Positions 50,761-62,700 of a stretch of 64,000 bases of DNA are shown piece by piece. A program made the position numbers and the translations under genes. The notes below the pieces were generated by a model that did no database searches, was not told the DNA's origin, and was given only the letters and a program-made list of their open reading frames with translations. The DNA is taken from positions 7,585,079 to 7,649,078 of the forward strand of contig CM076652.1 in assembly GCA_038496675.1 (NCBI GenBank). The letters are read 5' to 3'. Positions within the stretch are counted from its first letter, which is position 1. Each line of letters starts with the position of its first letter. Source of the stretch: Rachycentron canadum. Taxonomy: Eukaryota > Chordata > Actinopteri > Carangiformes > Rachycentridae.

Positions 50761-51562
50761 CCATCTGAAGGGGACTGCTGGGCTCAGCAAGTTAGTGATT
50801 ACTGATTAGCCAGCTCAGGCCTGTAGGGAGGCCTGTCTGTCCTTGGCTTGGGAAAACAACATAAAAGGGAGCCGGCTATTTTGTGACGGGACTTGAAAGC
50901 TTGGTAGCTATCGGGAGACATTAGCCTTATCAATGGCCGGTCACTAGAGCCAGGCTATATGAAGCAACAAGGGCACTGCTTTTCCAGAAGGAGATAACCA
51001 ACGCATACCTCGGCCCACATTTGCATGTACTGGGGCAACAGTGCAACAGTGCAACACACAAAATGACAAAAAGGGAGAAAAGGGCATAAAAAAAATGTCT
51101 TTAGTGGAGCTAGAAAAGGGGTAGCTTTGCCAACTGAAGTAATAATGCCAGCCAGCCAGACGGCCAGTCAGTCAATCAGCGTGTCCTGCCTGGTGCCCAG
51201 ATGGGTGTGGCAACCAGGCAGACTAGTGAAGTGCTATGCTTAATGATCCTAATGCTTCTTAAACCACCCTGTCTTCTACTGTCTTGTATTGAGCTTCTAT
51301 ATGTATGAGGATGGAAGTGAGAGGTTAACAAGTGCAATGGCACCTTTCAATCATTGAAAAGAACACATTGACACTTGCTGTTAGTGTGTGTGTGTGTGTG
51401 TGTGTTTTAGACAGGTTTGTGGTAGAGTTTTCCATTGGGTTAAGTCCAGTAGTCCAATCTGATGAACTTGGGTCAGTGGAAAAACAGCTTTGAAAGCAAC
51501 AGGAGGACGATGGTGAGCGATGACAATGCAACAAAAAAACATCAAAAGACTTTCTGGAAAGA
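50761..51562. other. Non-coding sequence with a (TG)n
   Basis: 50760-50960 is balanced unique DNA. (TG)n lies at about 51384-51404. No exon is recognised. Confidence 0.55.
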
Positions 51563-51589
51563 CCCCCCCCCCACACACACACAAACACA

Positions 51590-51658
<69 letters not shown>
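51563..51658. repeat. C10 followed by interrupted (CA)n
   Basis: Ten C, then CA repeats broken twice by an extra AA, then about 60 bases of perfect AC. It lies about 160 bp from an oppositely oriented (TG)n at 51384-51404, so the two could pair as an inverted repeat. Confidence 0.95.
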
Positions 51659-51660
<2 letters not shown>

Positions 51661-52562
51661 TACTTCCCCTTGTTACCGCTCCACTACCCCAGCTTTCCCA
51701 GTATGTTTGTGCTGATTGATTTTTGTGGGGTAAGGTCATTCTGAACAGCTGCTGATAGACCCGCAATTCATCTGGAGTTCAAAGAGTGCTCGGGTCAGTC
51801 AGTGCCGTTACTGTTTGTACTTCACCGAATGACAACGTCATCAGGCAACCTGTCTTGTCAACAGCGTGGGTGGCAGGGCAGCTAGTCCATCTGTCAGTCA
51901 CTTGTCTATCTGCTATCCCAGTCACCTAATCAGAAAATACAGCACACTCGATCATATCATCAGAGTTCAGCTTGATTCTTCAATAAGTGAGTGAGTCACC
52001 CTCTACACTACACAAGATATTATTTTTCATAAATATTTATTCTTATTGTGACTCAACTGAATAATCAATCCATGAATAACCGGAGCAATGACCAAGATCA
52101 AAGTGATGGTGAATGAAAGTTACCTGGGCATTACTCACTCATTCAATGCTGAATGTTAGTATAATCCTGTCTGTACCTGAAATGTTATGTTTGCAATATT
52201 TGCAATGCACAAACATCTGGAACATGGTTCAAAGGAACATGCTCCACACTCCGGCGCCACTTTTCTGCATTCACCCCTATCTCTCTCTTGCTCTCTCTTG
52301 CTCTCTCTCTCTCCTCATTCTCTCACACTCTCCCTTGTTTTCTCTCTCGTCTTTGTCCCAGTTCTAACTCCGTGCCCTGCTTCAGATCTTGTTTTCCTCT
52401 CTCTCAGCTGACTGGCTGGCACACCTTTCAGAGGACAAAGTCCCCGAATGAGAAAACAGAGGAAAACACACGCGTGCACGCACAGCGGAGCACAAGTGCA
52501 CATATGTAATCATATGCAAACACAAGCATGCACACTGGGATGCAGAAACATCACACGCACGT
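51659..52562. other. Non-coding sequence with a (CT)n block
   Basis: 52270-52360 is CT-rich. Leu/Ser-rich frames over it are low complexity. No gene is recognised. Confidence 0.55.

Positions 52563-52601
<39 letters not shown>
52563..52601. repeat. (CA)n microsatellite, about 39 nt
   Basis: Perfect CA repeat within a wider region rich in CACA words (52470-52660). Confidence 0.97.
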
Positions 52602-52984
52602 AATACACAGATGAATACACAAGCAGAGGCAAACCTGCTGCATACACACACAAGCACACACTTCCAAAGTCCTCCAGCGTCATGCCTTCCCACCCTACAC
52701 TTGATAAACCCTTGTGTGAGCCTGACAAAGCAGGAGAGGGCACTCAGCAGCCTTTGAACACTGGAGCAGGTTGCATAAGACAACTCAGTGTACCAGACTA
52801 TATTCACATACTGAATTGTACAGTACCTAGCTCTATGTGCTGGGCACAGCTTCCGGGGAATTATATCTCTGCTGGTTTGATATTTTGATTATTTTTTGAT
52901 TATTTCAATTAATGACATAATTCATTACAGTGATTATAACAGGCATTTGGCAAGGCAAGGCAAATGTTTGCTCTCTTTGCTGAA

Positions 52985-53240
52985 AGGTACATTAGAAGGG
53001 TAATACAGTCTCTGTCTACATGCTAAATTTGAAGCCAGCAGATAATTGACTTAGCTTAGCATAGGGAAGCTATGGGAAACAGCTAGCCTTGCTTTTTCTG
53101 GCTTTGCCAGCAACTGTGCCGATACCAATACCTCCAACGCTCAGTAATTAACATGTTACATCTCATTCGTTTATCCCATCTGACCTCGTTGCTGGTTGCC
53201 TGGCTACTTCATAGTGAAGTCCCTGTGCCCAGCTGCGGGT
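52985..53240 (+). mobile_element. Diverged teleost interspersed repeat
   Basis: Several words occur in the order I know from a very common percomorph repeat: TGCTAAATTTGAAG, CCAGCAG, TTAGCTTAGCATA, GGAAACAGCTAGCCT, AGTAATTAACATGTTACATC, TCGTTTAT, then GTTGCCTGGC. The usual 'aaagactgg' segment is replaced or shortened, so the copy is old. No coding capacity. The class is not assigned, and recognition is from memory. Confidence 0.7.
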
Positions 53241-56200
53241 CGCAACAGCAACTTCCCTAAAATCATAACTTGTTTTGATATTTCTCTTTGTATAGAGATT
53301 CAACAAATCCGATACAGTGTCTTAATTAGTGGCATGCAGGTGTATTTCTGAATTTTGAACACAAAAGCTTCCCCCTGCTTCCAGGCTTTATGCTGTGTTG
53401 AGGTAATCACCTTCTGGCTCCAATTTCATACTTGACACACAGACTTAATAGTGGTATCAATCTTCTCATCTAACTCTTGGCAAGAAAACAAAAATGTGTG
53501 CTTCTAGAAACATCAATAGATTACTTGGTAATAAGTAATATGGATGTCACTACTGAAAACATTTTGTTGTCCCAGCTGATACTTGCTTAGTAAATCAGTG
53601 TTCAGTGCTTAGTAAAAGTATTCTGATCAAAAGCTGTTTATGAGAAAAGCTAGTGAGCATTTAATTTTTAGTGCTTTAAAGATCTATAGACTGCATCTTG
53701 ATGTCCAGTAGACATTTGAAAAGGACAACATGGGTTACACTAAATTAACATGATCAGGTTCCCAAAAACAAGAAACACCAAGGGTGAGGCACAAAAAGCA
53801 TCTAGCCAGCAGTTATTGTATGTTTTGTCTTTTATTATATAAGTATGTGAGTTGCCTCTGGATAGAATGAGTGATGTCCTTTGAGGTCTTGTCTATGGTC
53901 CTGTCCTTCCTTGTGGAGTTTATTGTTATTATTTGGATTTGAGATTTAACATTATCACATTTGTGATACATTGGTTTCGGATGCTAGGACATGCTACACA
54001 CCCCTGTGACCCTGAAAAGGATTATGTTAGAGGAGAAACTGAGTGAATGAAGGAATGACATTGTCTTTGAGGTACAAATGCAGCATGTCTGCTATAATTT
54101 GAGGGTATTATCAGCCATATCAGGTGTACAGTAAAAGGACTATGACACTGGCGTCCCTTAGTCTAAGTGTCAGACACACTTGGACATGTTGTCAGAATGT
54201 GACATGTTCTGCACTGTATGTGCAAAACCCCCAATTTCTGCAGCACCTGCTTGAGACTGATACAAACTAGAGATGTGGAGTTTTATAGATGTGGTCATTA
54301 ATAAGTTATCAATTATGGCATTTTGGGAAATTTAGGATCTAATGTTGTGTTTTCAGATTCTAGAGACTAAAAGTGTCTCTTGTAAGTGTTCTAAGTTATT
54401 GCTCAAATACCGTTTTTTAGTAGCCAGTAAAGTAAGTAAGAGTAAAATTTCTGGCAAAAGTACATATTAAGTAATACATTTTAACAACAAGAAACTGGAT
54501 GTGAATGAGTGTCATGTGTGGGAGCAGAATAGCGTAAAATCATTTTTATTGAATTTGATTGAAATTCTTGTCAGAACAAAAAGAAACAAGAAACAAGGAA
54601 AACATTCTCACAGTTTCGTGACGTGAGGCTTTGTACTGAATTGCCAAATCTAGTTGTTTGCTATCCCAATACAAACTGTAAATCACTAAAGAATTAAGAA
54701 TTAAGCATTTTAATAGTTGTGCATTTACTGGAAGCATCTTGGCTGTCATACAGATTATGCAGGACTGAGTTCCTAGTGTCTACATCCATAAGAAATGAAT
54801 GGATAAGTTGTTGAAGTTCAAAGCAGCAGTTTCCATCCCTGAAGAGGAAACCAGAGCGCTCTGTTTGTCATTGATGTCATCGCCAGCAAACCACACTTCA
54901 AACTCGTAATAAGGCAGCAGGGGTATTCACTCCAAAACACAGAGGGCCTTATTTGTTCAAGCCGCACACCCTGTGTGTGTCTCCATGCTTCTACTGACGT
55001 TTTGCGCTAATGGTTCCCACATCAGACTCTCTTAGTGGCCAACGTCACATATGACTGCCATGCGTCGCCATCCCCATCCACCTCATCTCACCTCTAACGG
55101 GCCTGGTCAATTAGTGCCTAGCATGGAAAGAGCAAAGCAGGCTTCTGCAGGGGCCTCCCAGTGGGGGATGTGAATTGGATGAGGACGCAAAGCTCTATTT
55201 GCTGAAAATCACATTTGGGAGCACCGATAGTAATCTGATTTAAATTAAAACTGGTAAAATGTGTATGCATGTGTGCTATTATGTGTGTGTAAAGCTAGGG
55301 GTTGTGGGAGCCATCCACTGAGTAATTGAGACCGTATTTTCAAACAGCCCGGACCAGATCTTGACTCAATCATGTCTGGCCCCATGGATGGGGTAGACCA
55401 GGGTCTACATCATTGTTTGACAATGTGTATGCTGCAGATTGATTTTCTGGTTCCAGTGGAAGGGAGCAAACGGATGTGAAAGGGAGGAACAAGATTATGC
55501 ATCGTGAGGAAGGAAGTACAGAAAAGCGTAACATTTCAACCATGTGCTGACATTTTTCTTCTGCTTTTAAAGATGACATATTTGTCGAATCACCAAATAT
55601 ATTTTGATATTTTTAGTATTGTTCTACACTAGTCCACTAGTCCACTCATCAAATCTTGTCAGGATGTCAGTTGTTGTTTTATAGTTCTAGAGAAGTAGCC
55701 TACATGATGTTGATTAAAATATGGAATGGCTTATTTCCAAATCTGCAAAATATTCAATAAGATAACAAATTGGAGAGAATTAGGAGGCAGAGAGAACAAC
55801 TCTGCTGGGTGCCTTCATCTCCTATAGAAAAATAACAACTAAATCATACTTGGCACTATGAAATGGCCAATAACTTGTAACTTTTTAATGATTATTTTGT
55901 GTTAATCTAAAACAGCCACTCATTTTCTTTCTTCTTCTGGCTTAATGTGTGTTTTGTTTCCGATGTCACACATGTGAAATGACATTACCTTCTTTGTCTT
56001 TCTGTCTTTACTTAAAAACAAGTATCATTTGAGTTTAGTTAGTGTTTTGTTGTCTCCTAAACAGCATGAGACATAGCTATGAAAACAATGACAGAAGGTA
56101 CTTTCAATACAGCTGGATATTCTGGACTATCCATTTGCACACCAAGCAAAACATGGAGTCTACTGAGGAATTGTGAAATTGAAATGGATAGATGGATGGA

Positions 56201-57968
56201 AAATTTAATTTTGTGTCTCTGTGTTACTATAGGTTTAATTACTGTTTTATTTTTACCTTTCTACATTAAATATATCTCAGTATTAAATCAGAGGGTCAGA
56301 TTCTAAATTTAGCCCAAAGACAGTGATGCTTGTTGCTCACAGTCAGTGTAGTGGTGTTACAGTTACAGCAATTAGCTGATATAGATTATACTGAAATTCG
56401 AATTCTCCTCACACGCTGCTAAAGGAATTCATATAAACTTCTGTACAGCCTACAAATGTTGATGCAAGAGGCTTTAAGCCCTCTTTCAATAAGCATACCA
56501 ACATAGTGTTTGTTACAGCATATTGTGGAGACACAGCAATAAAAGTTGTCTTTTACAACTTTAAACATTTGAAAGGACCCACGATGCTGTTAAGTTTGTA
56601 TTCCACGTGTAAAACACAAGCTAGAAAGCTAGGCACTGATGACCATGAGGCGTACCTTTCCGCTCATGTCATTTCAACATCTGCTGAGTCAAAGGCAAAG
56701 AAAAAGGAGGATTACTAGCTAATATGAGCTCTCTACCTTTTCTTTAACAAATCATACAAACTTAAATTTCTCCTTTTTGGCAAACTTGAACACGTTGCAA
56801 GACATTTAAGACATTTTTTCTCATGGGGACAAGATCTGCATCCAAATACATTGCGATTATGTATTATTGTCATAAATTTTGTTTCTGTGCAGTTACTTTA
56901 TGCACGCTCTCTCTTTCAGTAATGTTGGGCTGCATCTGTTTTTGTTTGGTTTGTTTTTTCTGATGCCATTGCCACAGCAGAGCAATATTGGCTTTTTAAA
57001 GGAAGTGAAGAAGTTAACAGCTCACGCTTTCCAGTGAGTTTCTGGAATGTCTGATGTAAGCAAATTAATTGCTTGCCACAATGAAAATAATGTCTTAAAC
57101 ATTAATCAACTCAGTGCTGTTGACATATCTGAACGATGTCTTTTCTTTATAACAAGACAGATTTTCAAACAATTACTTGAACTGACAGCAATATTAGCAA
57201 GTTGAATTTTTATGTTGCCACACTTAGTGCAATTATAATGACAGAATAAAATAAATTTTCCTTGCATTCTTAGCAGTCATCCACCATCCGAGGCCAGAAC
57301 ACATGATCAAAACCAACACACAACACAGTTTGAGTTTCACATCTTTAGGGATTATCCCACACAAGCTGGGAAACTGCATGTGCGTGGGTGGCTGTTTCAT
57401 ACTTCCAGTTTAACTGTGATACTACCTGTAGGCTCAAGAGTTTTTGTTCCCTCCTGTCTTTGATCTCAGCTCCATTGCAGCAGAATGATTGACCTCAGTC
57501 GGACCAGATAAAACATTCCCCACCTACAATTATTCTTGCAATTAACAACATGTTATTCACAACAGGATGATCTGGCGAGCCATATAAAGCCTCCATTAAA
57601 TCCAGGCACAGTATCAAATTTCAGTTGCTGGATTAGAAATTGCAATTTTCTTTGCACTACAGGAATGCATCACAGATGCAAGTACTCAGCAGGATAATGT
57701 ATACAATATGAAACCAAAAGAAACAAACATATTATACAAAAGTGGTTACCAGTTTTACAGGACATTAATCAAAAAAAGAAAAAACAAAAAAATCTAAAAG
57801 CAGTAACAAGGATTAGAATGAATGTATGAATACGTGACCTAAGATTTTCATAATGTCAAGCAACATATGAAAACAGTTTTCCTCCACTGTGACGTCAGAT
57901 TATTATATGACAAAATACCACAACATCCTGAATGTGCTGTACACTGAAGAAGTTGGCCCTTGTACTGA
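53241..57968. other. Non-coding AT-rich sequence
   Basis: About 4.7 kb with few features. ACTAGTCC is tandemly repeated near 55629-55645. 54880-55200 is more balanced. Frames are short and unrecognised. Confidence 0.55.
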
Positions 57969-58622
57969 AAGGGGTGCAGATCAAACACGGTGGCCTGGGG
58001 CAGATTAGATCCAATTCCACTTTGTTACCAAGACCTGCATTTATTTGCTGACATTTACCATACAGTAAAGTCAGACATTTCCCTTCAGGAGGAGGCCCCT
58101 CATTTGGAGTCTCTTAAACCTATCAGGGGACAAAGCAAGGAAAGGGGCGACTTTAGACGGCGAGAAAGAACCGGAGAGCATCTGACTTCCATTGCCGAGC
58201 TCAGCTTGTGCGTTCCACTTAGCCACTGGTATTTTGAGGAGATGCACAGCACAGTTACCAGAGCCCCACACTCAAACACTCATGATGTCATTGAGGTTCA
58301 ATCATTACAGGCTGCAGATGATGCTGTGTTGGGCCAAACTGGTTCCCACGCTTGTTTCTGCAAACTTACTTTGGGAGCAATAATGCAGAGAGATTTCCAG
58401 CTGACACTTCAGTTGCGTAAGAAAAAGAGAAAAGAGAAAGCCAGAAGGAGTGATTCAGAGAAAAAGTCAACCTCAGGACAAAATTTCCTAATTTCAGCAT
58501 CTGTCTTGGAACCTCTTCATTGCTCTAAGGAGTTTCAAAGGCAAATAGCAAGAAATGAACTAGCGCCTGCTGAACAGGTGAAATCAGGTGTCATATTTCA
58601 CCTTTTGTTGCCTTTTACTTAA
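57969..58622 (+). other. Longest open frame outside the gap, not recognised
   Basis: The frame is open from 57969 to a stop at 58620-58622, about 217 codons. There is no ATG near its start; the first likely start would be GTG at 57990, or an internal Met in MHSTVTRAPHSNTHD. The C-terminal third is basic (LRKKKRKEKARRSDSEKK). I see no domain, signal peptide or membrane segment. In 64 kb read in six frames, one open stretch of this size is not surprising. It may be an unrecognised exon, a conserved non-coding stretch that happens to be open, or chance. Confidence 0.12.
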
Positions 58623-59059
58623 TCTTTTGTAATAGTAGGGATGCTCATACTGTATGCCATCATCTGTTTGGATCACTAAATAAAATATGCATAGTGAACA
58701 CAGAGGTGGTTTTTTTTTTCAGCTGGCTCCTACAGATTCACAGGCTAAGTGGGTGTTAACTTCCAGATAAGCTCAACTGTACTGCACCACATTCATAATG
58801 TGGACAAGCAGCTTTCTTGAAACATCTGAGCACTTGGAACGAATTCTTCACTTAAGATAAGGAGTACAGGTAATCTGGTCCAAATAGGCCATCTGCTGTT
58901 CCCACAGCCAAAAACAGAGGCTAATAACATGCTACATCCAATCAGATTGTACCGCAGTGAGCCGAGATAAAGGCAAAGCAATAAAATGAAACAATCTGGT
59001 GCTTTGACACTACAAGCAAGAGAGTTTGCTATTTCGCTGCTGGGCTGGGGGCAGGAATG
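58623..59059. other. Non-coding sequence
   Basis: Unique DNA with an AATAAA-like word (CTAAATAAAATA) at about 58676, just after the long open frame. On its own this is weak evidence for a polyadenylation signal. Confidence 0.5.
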
Positions 59060-59330
59060 TGCTCTTTGAACCAGCTTTATTTAACAGCGGAGCAGCATGC
59101 GCACAGCACGCCCTGAGTCTCTGAGCTGGCCCGAGGACCGTTTGCTCCTGGCGTGGGTACGTCAGACGTGGGGCCACCAGGTCAGGGAGCTGGCATCCTC
59201 ACCCCTGGCACAAGTTGCTCCCCTCGGGGGCATAGGGGCTGACACCGCGCTCATGGGGAGCACCAGACAGACAGGGGCCTACCAAACAGCTTGTGACCAT
59301 AACCAACAGCGGCAGAGAACAATGAATGCA
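59060..59330. promoter_or_regulatory. GC-richer island with SOX-type and AT-rich homeodomain-like words
   Basis: A clearly GC-richer, unique stretch in AT-rich surroundings. Near its right end ACAATG (SOX-type) is followed by GCAATTATTTA. It includes a 110-codon open frame without family resemblance. It is one of the better conserved-element candidates by appearance; conservation is untested. Confidence 0.2.
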
Positions 59331-60888
59331 ATTATTTACAAGAACACAGTCCAAGTCTCTTTTAGTCTCTGCCTATTACGCCTGTTTACTCTCCCTCTCC
59401 TTTTGCGGGGCAGCATGGAGGGGCTGTGACCCTGTCGGTACAGTCGTCAGCAGGACTTTTTCATGATGCCCAGAGCTTCCCTGCTATTCATCCTCTATCA
59501 CCATCAGGCCTGATCAGTGCCCAGCTGCAGCTTCTTCCCCACTAACTGCTCATTTTAATGAAAGGTTGAGGGAGACACATGAAACTGAGAGGAGCAGATA
59601 TTTTCAAGATTTGGGCAAGAGCAAAAAATGTATAACACTACATAAAAAAAAAATAATCAGGTTTTCTGTAGGTGCAGTGTTGAGGTAATGTGGAAAAGAT
59701 CCGCCATGGGTTCAAACAATAATACAGTGGTGAATCATTACTTTCATGCACCATTAGGAAGGAATTTCTCTTTCTATTGGTTTTAACTGCTGAGAACCTG
59801 GTACAGACCAACAAGTTTCTGTCAGCACATGGCTGCGAGTTGTGGGGAGGAGCCGAGACCTGAAAGAACAGAAAAGTCTGCCCAAGTACAAAATCCTATA
59901 TATTTAGCCCCATAAAGTGAAACAATAAAATAAAATTCCATGTAATAATTTTTAATATGATATACGTTTCAAACAGTTCAACCAATGAGTGTCACTGACT
60001 GAGAGTCCTTTGCTAAAAGGAAAGACAGAATTAATCACACACCCATCAAAGGTTAAACACAGCAATAAATTTTCCATAGTCAAAAGATGCTGCTGTCGGT
60101 TTAACTGTTTGTTCTCCCAACATCTGCACACTCCCACTCCCACATTGCACTACCACCACAATTACTTCTAGCAGAATTTGTCTGTCAATCTGAAGAGCAC
60201 CCAAATACCAGAAAAGTGATCAGTAACACTAAACATCTGTCATTCTCAGAATAAGAGAGTCACACATGCTTAAACAAATAATCTGAGTATGTAGTACTGG
60301 TCTGCTTCAATTATTACTTAAACTTTACTTAAACATTGTGTTGTGCATTATTTTTTTTTAAAAAACAGAAGTTGATGATATTGGACAAGAAAAGCACCTT
60401 TAGAGTGGAACAGGCAGCTGGTCTAATGATTATGGAATATATATTGAAAGACATCTTATTTTTTTGGTGATCAGAAAAAAAAACCTTGCATGGAATCTGA
60501 ATGTGTGTCCAGGTCAGTAACCTTTTCTGTCTCTGCCAGGTAAGTTGTGTTTTGTGACATTTCATGACTAGTAATGGTGAGAGTTAAGTTTATAATAACA
60601 CTGATCATTTTTTGACAATTTTTATTTGATAGAGTTTATCTCTGACTGAGAAAGTGATAGATTGTCTTATATCCTTGTTTTCAACACTTGAAGAGAGAGT
60701 TGAAGAGAACGCATCATAAAATTGTCAAAATGAATTAGAATATAGTAAGGTAGTAGAATATATGTTGTGTGTCAGATGTGAGGGGAGGCATATCTCACCT
60801 GCTGTAAGGGCTTTATTGTGACTGAGACCCCACTGGAACAAGATGATTTCCCCATCCCCTCCTCACTCAATCAACTCCAGCTGAGCAA
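59331..60888. other. Non-coding sequence
   Basis: AT-rich after 59580. No repeats longer than short A and T runs, and no exon recognised. Confidence 0.55.
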
Positions 60889-60922
60889 ACACACACACAC
60901 ATACACACACACACACACACAC
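60889..60922. repeat. (AC)n microsatellite with one AT interruption
   Basis: CA-type repeat of about 34 bases interrupted once by ATA at 60901-60903. More scattered CACA words follow to about 61070. Confidence 0.95.
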
Positions 60923-61596
60923 AATGTGGAAGCTACAGATGGGTAATAGATTGTACAATAGGTGTACATACCCACTGTACATGTAAACACAAATGTATGC
61001 TAATTCATACAAATACACAGAAACAGGGACAAACACACACACTCATACACACGCACACAAAAACACATACAGTAGATACAGTAAGTTTTATCTTTCTTTT
61101 CCTCTGTGGCTCTTGGCTGTGGCCCTTCAGGAGTCTCCAGATGAAGAGAGTGTGGAGTGTGGCAGAGGGTCCTTCCATAAACAATAAACAACAGTTATCT
61201 TGTGTGCGATAGTCTGTGCCAAGTGGCACATGAAGCCAAGCCCAGCATCTGAGAGGCGTCTGCTCCTCTTTCCGCCTTTGGTCTTGTCTCTTTCAATGGC
61301 TTATAAAAGTGTGGATGTGTGTGTACGCCCAAGGGTGTGTGTCTGTGTTCACAGCACAGCACAGGGCTCCTCTGTATTGTATTCTGAAGCTGGCTGGAAG
61401 TAAAAAGGCAGAATTAAGAGTGGTGGGGGCAAGGGAAAGGGAGCTGCCAGCACACTGCAGAACTGCAGGGAGCTCCCCCAGATCCCAGCTGCCCAGGACT
61501 GGCTGAGAGCTTCAGGCGAGTGCCAGGCTTCCTCGGCCCTCATGGAGGTGGGCCAGAGAGAGTGGGAGGAGTGGGAGGTAGATGTCAGAAAAAATG

Positions 61597-61625
61597 CCAA
61601 AAATAATGTCTGGGCCTATATAAAG
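61597..61625 (+). promoter_or_regulatory. MEF2/CArG-like word just upstream of a TATA box
   Basis: CCAAAAATAA (61597-61606) differs by one base from the MEF2 consensus CTAAAAATAA. TATATAAAG follows at 61617-61625. CAGCTG lies upstream near 61487. The spacing resembles some TATA promoters, and a start would be expected near 61650. No coding exon downstream is recognised, so this may be chance. Confidence 0.2.
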
Positions 61626-62123
61626 AAGGCCTTGGGAGACACACAATGCTGACATACACACAAGAAAAACTCAATCTGTTGGCAGGTGGGACACATCAGG
61701 GGCAATTTGTTTTCAGAGAACAAAACAGAATTTTCAAGTAATAATTGCTTATATAAGGTGTTCATATTTTATGAAGCACTGGAACACAGAAGCAAAGAAC
61801 TTCCTGAGTAGCCCAGTGAAATGGTCTTTCATTATTGGTGGCCTGAATGCCTTTCCTCCATAGGGGCTGGCAACACAGTGGAAAACAAAGTTTATCTGGA
61901 ACGGTTTAATGCATTATTTGTCTAAAAATCAAGGAAGTGAGTTTATTTTGCAGATAATTATAGCTTTTGTTGTGTCGATGGCCAAGATAAGCCAGAGTTC
62001 CGAACCATTAACTGGTTGTGCTTTTTCTGGCAAACATCAGCACTGAGTTTGTAATGCAGAATGCTCTGTAAGAGCCCTGGCAGTAAGCAAGAGGACCCTA
62101 GCATGGAGGGGTAGGGCTCCTTC
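61626..62123. other. Non-coding sequence
   Basis: Unique DNA with no repeats or recognised exon. The word TTGGCAG|GTGGGA near 61680 resembles a 5' splice site but is not strong. Confidence 0.5.
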
Positions 62124-62171
62124 CACTACACACTACACACTACACACTACACACTACACACTACACACTAC
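62124..62171. repeat. (CACTACA)6.9 tandem repeat
   Basis: Six perfect 7-bp copies and a 6-base partial copy. It is the only 7-bp tandem array in the window. The lack of divergence between copies suggests recent expansion. Confidence 0.97.
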
Positions 62172-62419
62172 CAATCAATCAATATTATATATATATTAAA
62201 AAAAGTTACACTTATTTGTCCTATAATTTAACATGAACACACCAGTTCCTACCCTTCTACCTTTTTATCCACTTACATCTGACTGAGGCTTTTAACTATA
62301 CAATATTCAAATCATATCACTCCACATGTTAAGGCAGTAAAGTCATACAACTATCCAATGTGGACTGTGGGCCCTGAGAGTAGGGGCTCTACTATAAGCG
62401 GTAATAATTACAGCACACA

Positions 62420-62700
62420 CTAGTGCCTGTGGAAATCCCCTGCCTGGTCCAGACACTTTTGCCCTCTGAGCTGACCCAGGAACCGGCTGGGGTACTAATC
62501 ATGGCGCTTGGCAGACAGTGGCATTTTTCCATAGGTCCTCAGAGAAAGCCTTTCTTCCAGGTAATCACAACAAGGGCACATCCCGTCCTGAACAGGCCAA
62601 TGAATGCATGGCTGCTTTGTCCACTACAGGAGGAGTTGGGGGACTATTTCTGTGCTTCTGACAGAAACAAATGACCCCTGTGTCACCCTGCCTGTTGGTC
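62420..62700. promoter_or_regulatory. GC-richer unique island
   Basis: Balanced, non-repetitive sequence with a TTGGCAGACAGTGGCA word (NFI-type half site) near 62507 and a short frame of 83 codons that is not recognised. An acceptor-like CACTACAG lies at about 62622-62629. It could be a conserved element or an unrecognised exon. Confidence 0.18.
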
